64,000 nt of DNA from Sepioteuthis lessoniana. Its lineage: Eukaryota; Mollusca; Cephalopoda; Myopsida; Loliginidae. Made by a program: the position numbers and the translations under genes. How positions within the stretch are numbered: position 1 is the stretch's first letter; every line of letters starts with the position of its first letter. This document shows positions 12,568-25,143 of the stretch, piece by piece. The notes beneath the pieces were generated by a model, which saw only the letters and a program-made list of their open reading frames with translations, ran no database searches and was not told the origin of the DNA. The DNA lies in contig OY757904.1 in the NCBI GenBank assembly GCA_963585895.1, positions 63,012,008-63,076,007 on the forward strand. Direction: 5' to 3'.

Positions 12568-13257
12568 TGCTAAAGCCAGTTAAATGCTTGCCTGTCACTA
12601 GAAGATTCTAAAGTCAGGTGACTAAAATCATAGAAGTTAGAAATTAGATTTCAACAATAAATTAGTTTAGCCAGAGCCATTGAAAGCTCCAGACCTAATT
12701 TTCATCAGTCCCGATGGCTTATTCCTGTGGTTTTAAGCAAGTCAGATGAGTAACAGAGATGTCTAAATGAATAAATTTATGTGCGCACACAAGAAAAGAA
12801 AACTTACAATTTATTCCCAGAGAAAAGAACAAGGTGGCAAATAAAGAAAATGGAACAGAAAGGTCAAGAGGAGAACCAATCCAGGCCACAGAAGAACAAG
12901 ATGACGACATAACAACATTACAAGCATTCATTTCCACTCCTTCCTCATCAGATAAATGATAATTTAATTTTCTTTACCATTGAAGCCATTTTGGCATTAT
13001 GATGATTTAAAGAAAGTTGGTATAGACAAATATGAAATGAAGAGATGACAATGGATTAGGGTGCAGTTTCACTAGAACCAAAATTCAGGATAATTCTAGT
13101 TGCTCTGCCAGTAGCTAACTGCTGGATATTTTTTTCAAAAGTCCTCAACTTTTGTATGTGAACATTTCTTGCACTACCTGAGAGAGTTATCATGATAGAG
13201 CCTTGTTTTTTTTATTCCATTTCAGTTGAAGTCATTACTTATTATCATAATTCTTGA
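12568..13257. other. No gene recognised
   Basis: The 72-codon frame on the minus strand at 12,719-12,937 is hydrophobic but matches no family I know. It does not resemble the missing XPA C-terminal exon. Confidence 0.35.
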
Positions 13258-13875
13258 ATGGTTTGTTGGTTGAATTTTATGGCCTATCAACCTTTGTAGA
13301 TTATTTAATGCTAAATCCTGTTTATACACAGGTAAAATCTTTGTTTGTTAGGTTGATTTTAATGGCATATCAACCATTGTTGGTTATATAATGACAAATC
13401 CATATATATTACATATATATTAAATATAAATTTGTAAACACATTTTGTAGATACACACATTTAAAAGATCCAACAGTTCTATTTCTAACAATTAAATTTA
13501 GCATAAATAACAAAGTTAAGTGGTTCCAAGTATTGCTACCTAGCAATTCAATTAAACATCACCCATTTGTTTACACAAAGTTAAATGATCTAACAGTTCT
13601 ATTTCAAACAAGTCACTTTAGCATAATTCATTTGTTTGCACTCACTTCTATTTGACCCATAGATATGACCCTATTAAGTGCTACTATTCTGAGCCAGAGT
13701 GGACCTGGGAGTGATGGCAATGAAAGTGTACTCCGCATTCCCCAAATTTCCTTCATTACTAAAGCCTCACCATCAGATTGTTTAATTTCATATCTAAGAC
13801 TCTCGCTGGGAGGGTCTTACCCTGCTGTAAAGATACAGTTGGTGTATTCTATAGCCCCATCTGACTGGGCTGATA
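13258..13875 (-). mobile_element. SINE-C copy with a duplicated tail
   Basis: Two consecutive tail segments, near 13,275 (GGCCTATCAACCTTTGTAG) and 13,360 (GGCATATCAACCATTGTTGG), precede the monomer body and a well-kept head at 13,640-13,875 (GAGCCAGAGTGGACCTGGG, GGGTCTTACCCTGCTG). Either the tail was duplicated or two copies are fused. The 84-codon open frame at 13,665-13,919 is SINE sequence. Confidence 0.7.
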
Positions 13876-15207
13876 ATTCTTCAATCAAAACGTTAACAGA
13901 AATTATTATAATTCAATAGAATAAATTTTCTTGAATCCATTCAATTTTCTTTAGAAAGTTTCACTTAGACGAGTATAAATACAAACACTTGAAAAAATTT
14001 ATTTGGAGATAATCGGATGCATTTAATCTTTGTAATTCCACCAGCAAGATCATTACACTGTTATTGATTTATTCCAGCATATTTTTTAAGGCATACCACT
14101 GATTGTTAATCTGGGCAGTTGGAAAACAATCCTTCTATGATACATGTTTTATAGAAAATTACTGATAATGGCTGTGTCATATGGTTTCTCTTTAGCTTTG
14201 TGAATGCACAAGTGAAATCTTTCCTGAATAGAGTGTATGAAGGAAGAGTCTGAATGACTGTTTGATTCAAGCACTTATGGATGATCCATTAGCCATTTTC
14301 AAGGAATGTTAAAGGACAGTCTCAACTCAATGTGTTGTTTTTTGAATAAAAATTTACACTGACATGTCTGAGTAGTATACTGATGTCACTACCAAAACAA
14401 AAACCTGTAAGATAACTGGGTTGTATCAAGCCAGCCAGGATTGAATGTGTGTCCTCAAGGATGCAGAAAAGACTTGAGCATCCCTTGAGTCACATGGTTT
14501 GGTTCAAGCACCTGAATGTATGCTGGCAGAAATTGACAGACTGAGTTTCAAGTGCCCATATACATCAAAAGTGGAGCATATAAAATTGACACGCAGCAGC
14601 GAGAGAGGAAATGTCTTTTTAATAGACTCTTTTTGAGAGTCCAGAATTGAGGATAAGAAATTGGATTAGCATTTCCATACGAAACCTACAAGATTTATGA
14701 AGGACATATAAAGTGTTTCACTCTTTGATGTATATATGATAAATACATTTATATTTACCTACAGCAGCAAATCAAGTATGAAATCTACACAAACATCTTC
14801 TATAAGAAAAATACTCATCAAAAATATAAAAACAACATATGGAACAAAGAGATTGAAAATATTCAAAACTAACTATAAAAATTCAAAAATCTTCTTCTAA
14901 CGAGATCTTTTTCCAGCATAGCTACACTGTTCTGGTCATGTTTAGCAATTAAAACTTCTTTATAACTAATAACAAAAACACACTTTTCACACATCAATAT
15001 AAATTTTAATACATGAAACAACACATTGATTCCCTCCAACACTCTTTGAAAATAGCTAATGGATAAGTTGAAAGAGCTAAGAACGAGAGGTTTTTTGGAC
15101 AATTCCTTCATAAACAATATCCCAAAGATTTTACAAATGCATACACAAGAACATCAAATAGAAAACTTACAAAACATTCATTCTTTGTCACTCCTTATCA
15201 ACAAAAC
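13876..15207. other. No gene recognised
   Basis: About 1.3 kb. The minus frame at 14,869-15,117 and plus frame at 15,059-15,310 have no known motif; the latter runs into a (TA)n tract and a SINE-D. Confidence 0.35.
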
Positions 15208-15209
15208 AT

Positions 15210-15240
<31 letters not shown>
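15208..15240. repeat. (TA)n microsatellite
   Basis: TA run directly abutting SINE-D; a second, shorter TA run lies on the other side of that SINE near 15,504, as if the SINE entered a TA tract. Confidence 0.85.
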
Positions 15241-15241
<1 letters not shown>

Positions 15242-15242
<1 letters not shown>

Positions 15243-15500
15243 CAAGCCATTGGCATAATTTGAGAGTCTTTGCCAATAGTCCAGGAGATCAAAATTCAAC
15301 CCCAGGTTGAGTCATACCAAAGATTCAAAAAATGATACTTGATGCCTCCTTGCTTAACACTCATCATTAAAGATACAGATTAAGGGTAAGTAGATCAATC
15401 CAGGGAAAGGAGTAGAACCCTCCTTTACACCTTGGTGTTATAACTATTGAAAAGGGAGACTTTGGATTGCCCTTGACTACAGTCGGCCAACTTAACAACT
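15242..15500 (+). mobile_element. SINE-D copy within a (TA)n tract
   Basis: Head CCATTGGCATAATTTGAGAG, B box AATTCAACCCCAGGTTG, body CTTGCTTAACACTCATCA, end GGCCAACTTAACAACTT. TA repeats on both sides mask any target duplication. Confidence 0.7.
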
Positions 15501-15527
15501 TTTATATATATATATAAATATATGTAT

Positions 15528-15778
15528 GGAAGCGCTTATTGTTTAATGCTAATTATGTGAAATGGACACAGTGACCTGAGTTCAAATCCTGGATGAGGCT
15601 GTTCATTTCACATAGCTATTAAAATACATTATGAATTCAAATAGTATTCCTCCAGCTATGGGTAAATAGTTGGGTAGACAGTGCCCTTTAACCTTGGTAT
15701 GGCAACATTTTTAAAAGGAACACACTAAATTCAAATCTCTTAAACTCAACTAAAAATTGACCTGGTGTCACATGTGAA
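15528..15778 (+). mobile_element. SINE-A copy
   Basis: B box GAGTTCAAATCCTGGATGAG and body motifs CTCCAGCTATGGGTAAATAG and TAAAAATTGACCTGGTGTCA in family order. The A-box end is decayed. Confidence 0.65.
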
Positions 15779-15782
15779 CTGT

Positions 15783-16790
15783 GTTGTTGGTTGGTTGGTT
15801 GTTTGGGTTTTATGGCATATCACCCTTTGTAGGTTATTCAATATGAAATCTATTTTAAACAAATAATCTCTTCTATTTCAAACAATTCAGTTTAGCATGA
15901 GTACACAATTGTCAAAAACATCTCCACTTCAAGCCATTTAGTTAATTCAAACAGTTCTAATTCAGCCAATTCAGTTTAGTATAAGTATACATTTTGTTTA
16001 CAAACAGTTAAATGTCAAAACGGTTCTATATTAAACAATTCAGTTTAGCCAAAGTACAGTTTCAATGTCAAAAACAGTTCCATTTTAAACAATTCAATTT
16101 AGCATAAGTACACAGTTTAAATGTAAGTATACAGTTCAATTGTCAAAAACATTTCAATTTCAAGCTATTCAATTTAGTCAAACAGTTCTAATTCAAATAA
16201 TTCTCTTTAGCATAAGTATGCAGTTTAGTTCTATTTAACCCATAGATAGGGCCCAATCAGGTGCTAACATTCCGGGCCTGAGAGGACCATGGAGCAATGG
16301 GAATGAAGGGATGCTCTGCATTCCTTAAAGCTCAAGCATCACTTGAACCTCACCATCAGATTGTTTAACCTGTAGAACTCTGCTTAAAATTTGACCTTTT
16401 GTCATATATGTGGAGGTGCCCACGGTGTAATGGTTATCATCATAGGAAATGGACATGGCGACACAAGTTCAAATCCCAGACCAGGCTAATTGCATTTCAC
16501 ATAGCACTAATACCCTTGGGAAAAGTATGAATCCAATTATTCTCCCTCCAACTAGGGTAAATAGTAGGACAGACAAGTTTCTTCAGCTTTAGTGAGACAA
16601 CTAGTTTAGGAGAAGGAAAACTCTGAATTCAAACCTTGTGTCATATCCTGCCCGAGCAAAGGGGTTGGTAAATATGGATTGTTTAGTGTAATATCCAGGA
16701 CACTAGGGGCGGGGTTACCCCTTTGCAGAGGTGCAGTCGGTGTATTCTACAACCCCAGCCTACTGAGCAATCAGGATTGCATGAAGTGAT
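15783..16790 (-). mobile_element. SINE-C copy interrupted by a dimeric SINE-A
   Basis: Tail at the left (TTTTATGGCATATCACCC), an extended monomer body with many CAATTTAGCATAAGTA-type units, and the head at right (ATAGATAGGGCCCAATCAGG to CCCCAGCC). The head is split at 16,368-16,676 by SINE-A material with target duplications. The body here is longer than in other copies, suggesting monomer-number variation. Confidence 0.7.
16368..16676 (+). mobile_element. SINE-A insertion, tail piece followed by a full head (dimer-like)
   Basis: GATTGTTTA at 16,359-16,367 and at 16,677-16,685 flanks the insert. The first ~45 bp are a SINE-A 3' segment (ACTCTGCTTAAAATTTGACC); a normal SINE-A head then begins at about 16,413 (GTGCCCACGGTGTAATGG). 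The second unit lacks the very segment found in front, joining CAAACC straight to TTGTGTCATATCC. This arrangement could come from template switching during reverse transcription. Confidence 0.7.
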
Positions 16791-17009
16791 TGGGTAAATA
16801 TATATATGTACATAGGATGATATTGAGACATAAATATCAAAGAAACTATATAGTCTAGGTAAATGAAATTTGATATTATTGAGAAATAGATATCTGAGTA
16901 ACTATGTAGTCAAGGTAAATGAAACTAAATTGGTTTCAAGTTGAGCAAAATAGGATTTTTTCATCTCCAAATGAAATAAATTTTTTTAAAACACTGTGTA
17001 TATTGATGT
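16791..17009. repeat. Small ~55-bp direct duplication in AT-rich DNA
   Basis: The string GATATTGAGACATAAATATC and following 25 bp near 16,819-16,870 recurs in altered form at about 16,872-16,928 (GATATTATTGAGAAATAGAT). No other feature. Confidence 0.4.
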
Positions 17010-17720
17010 TTTCTTATTTCACACTAATAATTTTCATACAATTATTTGGCTTCAAGTATTTACAGTAAATATATGGTTTCTAGAAACTAATAATAATAAT
17101 GATAATCATTTGCAAATAATTATAAAGTACATATTTACCAAATCTCTCCACCACAAGCAGGATGTGACAACATGTTAATTTTTCGGTGGAGTACTGCTGG
17201 TTTGAACTCAGAGCTTCCCTTTTTCTAGATAAGTTGGGATATTAAACCTTAAGAACCCAGTCTGACCCACTATTTACCCATAGCTGAAGGAAGAAGAGGA
17301 TTCAAGCTTTTTCCGAGGACATTAGCATGGAGCAAAATGCAAACAGCCTGGTCTAGGTTACCTATTCTACTTCCCATTATACTCAGAACCCCTTCTTATA
17401 ATTAAAAGTTAATTTACGATAACAAAGTAACTATTCTTAATACAAATAATTTGGAAACAGTTATATGGTTTAGAGTATTCAAATCTAATACTATTTTCAA
17501 ATAGATCAAACTCTGAGATTCATACAGGTACTACCTACCACTTAGGGTCAGAGTGGATCCGGAAGTAAAGGTAACAAAGGATTTCACACTTTGAAGAGTT
17601 CCAAAACTAGTGTCTCATCACCAGATTCCATTTAGAGTCATATCCAGGACACCCTTTTCTGAGGTCTTACTCCTGCAATGGGTGCAATGAGTGAATTCTA
17701 TATCTTGATGATAGAATGGG
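17010..17720 (-). mobile_element. SINE-C fragment interrupted by SINE-A
   Basis: Monomer-like units at 17,010-17,132 and 17,398-17,520, then the SINE-C head at 17,520-17,720 (CTTAGGGTCAGAGTGGATCC, TTAGAGTCATATCCAGGACA). The middle is occupied by a reversed SINE-A. Confidence 0.6.
17133..17385 (-). mobile_element. SINE-A copy
   Basis: The tail is at left (CACAAGCAGGATGTGACA); the body includes CTATTTACCCATAGCTGAAG. The head is eroded at the right end. Confidence 0.65.
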
Positions 17721-17762
17721 ATGAAGACTGATCACAGCAAACTAGCAAACAACTGAGTTGAG

Positions 17763-17893
17763 AGCGCCTTGGGTGGAGTCATGGTTAGCAAGCTAGACTA
17801 GCAAACCTTCACGAGTGAGTTCAAGTCTCATTGGGTGCCCCATTCATATGACCTCATGCCACATCTATGCAAAAAGCTTAGAAAATTACTACT
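17763..17893 (+). mobile_element. SINE-E copy
   Basis: tRNA-like head GGTGGAGTCATGGTTAGCAA, B box GAGTTCAAGTCTC, and the tail containing GACCTCATGCCACATCTATG. It abuts the SINE-A that follows. Confidence 0.7.
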
Positions 17894-17896
17894 TAG

Positions 17897-18195
17897 TGGA
17901 GGTGCTTGAGGTGTAATGGTTATCTCTGTAGGTAATAAACATAGTGAACAGAGTTCAAATCTTGGACAAGGCTGCTTACATTTTACATAGAGCTAATACA
18001 CTTGGGAAAGGTATGAATCTAACAATTTCTCCTCCAGCTATGGGTAATTAGCAAGGTAGACTGGGCTCTTTAAGGTTGGTATGGCAACCAGCTGAGGAAA
18101 AATTTAACTCTGAATCCAAACCTGTAAAACTCTACTTAAAAGAATTGACCTTATGTTGCATCCTGCTCATGTGGAGGGGCTGGATAAATACATAC
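17897..18195 (+). mobile_element. SINE-A copy about 40 bp from XPA exon 5
   Basis: Complete head (AGGTGTAATGGTTATCTCTG; GAGTTCAAATCTTGG) through tail (GTGGAGGGGCTGGATAAATA). Its right end lies only about 40 bp from the exon 5 splice donor, so in XPA pre-mRNA it is read antisense just after the donor. Confidence 0.75.
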
Positions 18196-18236
18196 TTTGT
18201 CAAAGTATAGGTCTGTGGATACAGGAATAATGTTAC

Positions 18237-18405
18237 CTGTGATTCGAGATAAAGTTTCATATCTCCCCATCTAGGATTGTGGGGATTCTTTCTGAGGATA
18301 AATTTTAAGGAAGGTTCTCGTTTGTCCAAATCAGCATCTTTCAATAAATATTTGGTTTTGGCATCCGTCCTTGTAATCAGATTGTATTTGTCCTCATGAT
18401 CGTCT
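18237..18405 (-). CDS. XPA: XPA exon 5, minimal DNA-binding domain
   Basis: 169 nt from a TTTTAG acceptor to a CAG|GTAACA donor. Encodes [37 protein letters not shown] and [18 protein letters not shown], in the same order and spacing as human XPA residues 130-185. It ends exactly where vertebrate exon 5 ends (after LYLKLQ), in phase 0. The frame continues briefly into intron with no family similarity, confirming the donor. Confidence 0.97.
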
Positions 18406-21400
18406 CTAAAAGATAAGAAAAACATATTCAAATTAAGGAACTCTTGAAAAAACAAACTTACAAATAAAAACTGTATGGAGAAAACTCACAACCGAAGCCA
18501 TCAAGTATCGAAATGATTTAATGATTAATAACACTTACAAATCTATTGAAAATAGACATTGCTGGTAATTTGTCAGTTATTCAGAAGGTATATATTCAAC
18601 TCCTTCGTCATGAGCAGGATGTGACTAAAAAGGTCAATTTTTAAACAGACTTAGGCTAGGACTGTAGAATATTGTAAGAACAGTAGATTTTCACAGGCTC
18701 TCCTGTAACAAGGAAGGTTCTCGTTTGTCCAAATCAGCATCTTTCAATAAATAGAGAGATATGCAACAGATGAGGAGATATAAACTAAAACTTCACACTT
18801 AGTAACTGACAGATAACTATAGATGCTAATACAAAACACTCCTCAAAAGTTACAAAGAAACATTACCATTCAAGTAATGAACTAACTTCCGGTAATTCAT
18901 GACTCCTAATTTTAAGCAACAAAATAGTGTTTATCTTATATTGCATGTATTGAAAAAACCCTCAATTTTGGCTATGCTAGACTAGAAAAATATTTCAACA
19001 TCCTATGACATAAAGAGAAAACATTCAACAATTTATACATTCAAAACTCTTCTTATACAATCTAAATTGATGCAATCATCATCATCATCATCATCATGTT
19101 GCGCCATCAGCACGGATATCCCAGACTCTCTCTCACCACTCCTCCCTATCATTCATCACTTCTGGCAGGTCCTCAGGGCTACATGCCATATCGCCACAGA
19201 GCTGCTGAATGTATGTTCAAGCTGGTTGTCCTGCGTTTGCTCGGCCATGTGAAGAGGTCCACAGGAGTACATCACTTATGAGCTTGTCCCTACTTCTCCA
19301 GCAGTGTCCTGCATGTCTGGTTCATCTAACTTGGATAGTTTTCATGATGCTATTTACCAACCCCTCCACTCGGGCAGGATATGACACAAGGTCAATTTGT
19401 AAGCGGAGTTTAACAGGTTTGAATTCAGAGTTTTTCTTCTCCTAGACTAGTTGCTTAACCAAGGCTGAAGAACCTAGTCTGTCCTACTATTTACCCATAG
19501 CTGGAGGGAGAATAATTGGATTCATACCTTTCCCAAGGGTATTAGTGCTATGTGAAATGCAATCAGTATCGTCCAGGATTTGAACTCGTATCGCCGTGTT
19601 CATTTCCTACGGCGATAACGACTACACCACGGGCACCTCCAATAGTTTTCATGATGTAAGTGGCTGCACACCTGCTGCTCTATGGGGTGCTGCCTCCAGG
19701 ACTTGTTCAATATTGCTTGCAGCATTCTTGTGTAGTTACTGTCATGCTTTTTCTCTATATGCTTAGTTACTGTCCATGTAGTGCATCCATATAGCTGTAT
19801 CAACACGACCGCTGCTTGGAAGAAACTGCATTTCATTTTATCGGTCAGGTCTGACTTCCATATGACTGATAGCCTATTGATAGCTGCCCATGCTTTTGCT
19901 AGTCGCGTGTTGTTGTCTGTCTCGATTGATGAGACACTGTTTCCTAGGTAGGTGAACTTGTCAACTAGTTTCAGAGAGATACCGTTTAGAGTGGAAATGT
20001 CGCCTGTTTGATTAAAGCACATATATTCTGTCTTGTGTGCATTGACATGGAGGCCTATGCCTGCAGCAGCTCGTTCCAGACTATGTAGCAGGGTTTCAGC
20101 TTGTGCAGGTGCATTTGCCAGAAGCGTTATGTCATTGGTGTAGTTGGTGTTGGTAATTGTTTTTGCGGGGAACCTTCTGCTTCTTTCCTTTGTTAGCTTG
20201 AAAACGTTTTCTTTGATTTATATTTTATTTTATTGATAGATGTTCTATTCAATGCCAGAAGATATCTTGTGTGGTGAAGATTTGTGTAGTTGGTGTTGGT
20301 AATTGTTTTTGCGGGGAACCTTCTGCTTCTTTCCTTTGTTAGCTTGAAAACTTTTTCTTTGATTTACATTTTATTTTATTGATAGATGTTCTATTCAGTG
20401 CCAGAAGATATCTTGTGTGGTGAAGATATTTTCTGGCATTTGATGCAATACCATAAATAAATGATGGAGGCTAGACCAAGATGTAGCTAAACATGTTTAC
20501 TTAGATATTCCAAACATACTAAAAACCCACTATTGATACACAATATCATAGATAATATATATAAGCAGTGAATATCATATAATAATATAAACAAATATTC
20601 ACAATCCTGTTTCAAAAACAGGAGATCCTATTCAAGACTCATTCTAATCTACTGTAAGTCTGAGCGATCACATTTCTGCATAACCTAGGAGATCCATAAA
20701 CAAAGATAATGAAATTTTTACATAACTTTACAATTTAAGATATTTGTACATATTTTATGCAAAAGATGTGATAAACAGTAAATAATATAAACTAAAAACT
20801 TTATTATCTTAATTAATAGCCTTGATTTAGGTAAAAAGTAGCCTGAAAAATTTTGGATCAAAGTTTTGCAAGTTTAGGCTTAGAAACAAAGTAAGCTTCT
20901 AAGTTTCAAAAAAATTATTTTGTGTCATAAATGACCCCTTATTTTTGAGATGAAAAATGGGTCTTAAAAAGTAATTCATTATATGAGTATATGTAGAAAT
21001 TAGATCAGAATTGATTTTTCATAAAGTTGAAAAAACCAAATCAAAAAGAGAAATACTTACCGACATTTATTACAAACACTTTTCTTAAAATGTTCATGAA
21101 GATAGGATTCTATATACTGTTGACCACAATCTTCACAAAGCAAATCTTTGCTGTTAGTCATTACAGGACCTGCATATAAAGAAAAACAGTGAGAAACCTT
21201 TTCAAGATAGTTTTGATAACTATGTCAATTATGGTGGAAAATAACAGGAACTAGTCACTTGGTGACACAATGGTATTTTCAAAATCACTCAAGAAATTTT
21301 GGTATTTTGCTTTAAGAGTGGAATTAAATTTTCAGGGTTTGGTTTGGTTAGGTTTTATGGCATATCAACCATGGTAGGTTATTTAACGGCAAATCCGGTT

Positions 21401-24400
21401 TATTCATATATATCAGATATATATGACAAAATAAAATTGTTATAAGTATTGCTATGTATCACTAACAATTCAATTAAACAATTTACATAGTTAAATGATC
21501 AAATAGTTTTATTTCAGACAATTCAATTTAGCATGTCATTTGTTTGCATGCAGTTTAAGTGTGAAACAGTTCTATTTGACCTATAGAAGATAGGACCTGT
21601 TCAGATGCTACACTCTAGACCAGAGTGGAATTGGGAGTGATGGCAATGAAGGGGTACACATCATTCCCCAAGCCTCACCATCAGACTATTTAGTGTTATA
21701 TCCAGGACAGTCAATGGTGGGAGGAGGTCTTACCCCTTTTGCGGATATGCAGTGGGGTATTCTACAGGTTCAGCCAACAGGCCAATCAGACTTTAGGTAG
21801 CATCAGTTTTCAAAAATAATACCTGAAGATGAAGTTTTCAAAGTCAGAAGACTATTTTCTTTTTCCTGGAATTACCTTACAACTTTACTTTACCTTATAA
21901 CCTTAAAGAATTGCAAAATGAAAGTACATACAAAAAAAATCAATCCATAATGATAGTTAAACAGCAATAAGGATATAAAGTAAGCAAAGTTGGTGATGTT
22001 AGTCGAGGTTGACCCGAAGGCTCCCTTTTCAATAGCTACTACATGTAGGTGTAGGGGAAGGTGCAACTCCTTACCCTAGATTTCTCCACTTTACTGTTGA
22101 TAAGTACCTTATAATGCTGAGTGTAAAGCAAAGAAGTATCAAGAACCATTTTTTGAGTTTTTGGTATGACTCGACCTGGGATTGAACCCAGGTCTCCTGG
22201 GCCATTGGTGAACATTCTACCCACTATGCCAAAAAAAAATAATTATAAGAATACTTTAAAATACAACCCTATTCCTAACACAGAGGGAGTTCCCATGGTT
22301 AGGCTGCTAATGTGCTGAGCTGTGACATCATAGTAAGTTCAATCTCCAGTTACACTATTACATTCACTTTACGAAGGTGCCCGTGGTGTAATGGTTATTG
22401 TCGTAGGAAATGGACGCGACGACTCGAGTTCAAATCCTAGACAAGACTGATTGCATTTCACATGGCACTAACACCCTTGGGAAAGGTATGAATCCAATTA
22501 TTCTCCCTCCAGCTATGGGTAAATAGTAGGGTAAACTAGGTTCTTCAGCCTGGATGAGGCAACTAGTCTAGGAGAAGGAAAACTCTAAATTGAAACCTGT
22601 TAAAATTTGCTTAAAAATTGACCTTGTGTCATATCCTGCCCGAGTGGAGGGGTTGGTAAATAGGATTACATTCACTTTAGGGCTAAAAAACTAGCAAAGG
22701 TATGAACCCCCACATTCCTTCCAGTGGTGGGTTAAACAGTACCACAACTGTTCTTCTACAAGGGTTACTTTGGCATTAAACAACCCACAAAGGAAGATAT
22801 ACCATTAAACAAAGAAATCAGACAAAACCAAACTAATGCAGAATCACATGTAAAGAAAAACTTACAAGCATTCCAGCAAAAAAAGATACTAATAAAATAA
22901 TAATTTCAAACATATAAAACATAAAAGGTGGTAGTAGTAGTAGTAGTTGTGGTAGTAGTGAGCTCTAACAAATCTTATGATAGTGTTTCTTTCTTTTTTT
23001 AAATATAAAACATACAATTTAAATTTATTTGACTGAGACTTAGATATAAATTAATTGGTAAAAACATTATCCCAGTCGAAAGAATCCAAGGGACGCAACT
23101 TTACAATTTTATTTGAAAATGATTCCCCTTGATCAAAAAAATCCCAACATTATTGATTCGTTTTTAATTGCATGTTAACCAGTTGGGGTTATTTTATGCA
23201 TAAAGGTTAGAGAATCCCATTCACTGTATATTCATATACACATATGTAAATATTTCTTCAGAGTTCTTTTAACACAGTTTTATTAAATACAAATAATTTT
23301 TTCAACAAATCTATTTGATTCTTAGATAGGACTCTCATGGGTATTACTACTTAAGGTCAAAGTGGACCTGGGAGTAATAGCCAATGAAAAGGTACTCCAC
23401 ACACTCCAGATCAACTGAACTGGAATCACACCATCAGATACCCTTTAATTTCATACCCAGGATACCCACTTTCGGTGGTTCTTAACCTTCTGCTGAGGGA
23501 TACAGCATATTCTAAACTTCACTGAAGCATACAAATCACTTTTAAGAACTATTCAAAAAAGAAAACGATTTTGTAGTTATAAAAATCCAAGGTACCAACA
23601 TCCGGACTGAGACATTTACATATTTCTCAACACTACTAAAGGTTAGGCTTTTAGTCTTGGGTAAAAACAAAGATTAAGATGGGTGGAATATTTGTGGTAT
23701 AGTACATTCCTAAAACAAATACCAGTAGAAACATGGCTATGTAAATATCTTATGAAACCAACATGATCAGCTATTAAAAAAACATTGAGTCTTTTATTTA
23801 CTGCTAAATAAAATACAACAAAGTGAATATTCTTTAAGAGTGCCATTTTCATAATTTTGCCAGGGTGAGTGGTATTCGATTAAGAGTTTTACAAAAACGT
23901 ATTGACTTTGTAGGTCATCTGAGTCTCAATATGTTGGCTGTCATTTAACAAATTGTAACACTTGAATCAATTACCTCATAGTAAAGATGTTCCAAAACGT
24001 CAATTTATTCATTTACTCTTATAAACTTAAAGTTTGTACAAGCTTCCGATACTGTTTCTAAAACATTTAATTCTTCCTTAGAATCCCTGTTCTTTCTCAG
24101 GTCCTTGACACTATTCACAACACTCAATTAATTATAAGCCATGAGTAGGATATTCATATTGTACAATGAATTCAATTTGCAGGAAAGATAACGATATTTA
24201 TCATGTTTTACTCAGTTCATAATACTAAGATTTGCTTCAGAAAAAAACTTTTTACAGAATTCTTTTTTTTGCTTCAAGCCTTGAGAAATAATATGCCAAG
24301 TATGCATAAAATTATTTAGTCCAATGGCAATAAACTTATTGAATAGTTTTGAATTGCTTTGTTTAGAAGGAATTTTATATGCATGTGTGTCTCATTGGCC

Positions 24401-25090
24401 AAGTGAGTAGTGTGTTCACCAATAGTCTGGGAAACCAGGGTTCAATCCCAGGTCGGGCTCATACCAAAGACTTTGAAAATGGTACTTCATACCTCCTTGC
24501 TTAACACTCAGCATTATAAGGTATATATCAAGGGTAAAATGGAGCAATCTAGGGAAACGAGTAGTGCCATCCCCTACAACTCAGTGTAGTAGCTATTGAA
24601 AAGGGAGCCTTTGGGTAGCCAACTTTAACTTATATATATGTGTGTATGTGTGTGTGTGTGTATTACATGTTAGTGTTTGTGACTCTGGTTTTCACGCTTT
24701 ATGCATTTATCAGACGGAGTTTGATGAATGTGTAAAGCATGAAACCTGGAGTCACAGACACCACTATGTAATATATACATATTTCTATATATATAAAAGC
24801 TCTATAATTTAATATTGAGCACTATTTAATAATACCATAAAATTTGGTCCATTATTAACTCACGTAGAGAGCTTGTAAAAACCATAAACCTCTACCTACT
24901 ATATATATATATATATATACTACCAGACAAAAGTATTTGGCCAATCTCAAAAAACATTATTTCTCATCCTAATAAAACAAGCACCATAATGTTTTCATTG
25001 ATCAAACTAAATACAAAATGGAAAAAAATTTGAAAACTAAAATTTGATTCGCTTCTTTCAAAAAAATTCCCCTTATTTACTGAATGAATT

Positions 25091-25143
<53 letters not shown>

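Noticed and set aside
12719..12937. Membrane-like small protein
   Set aside because: No start context, no homologous family recognised, and random frames of this size are common here.
19078..19098. Independent (CAT)n microsatellite
   Set aside because: It is the 3' end of the RTE-like LINE, repeated at the end of the other copies.
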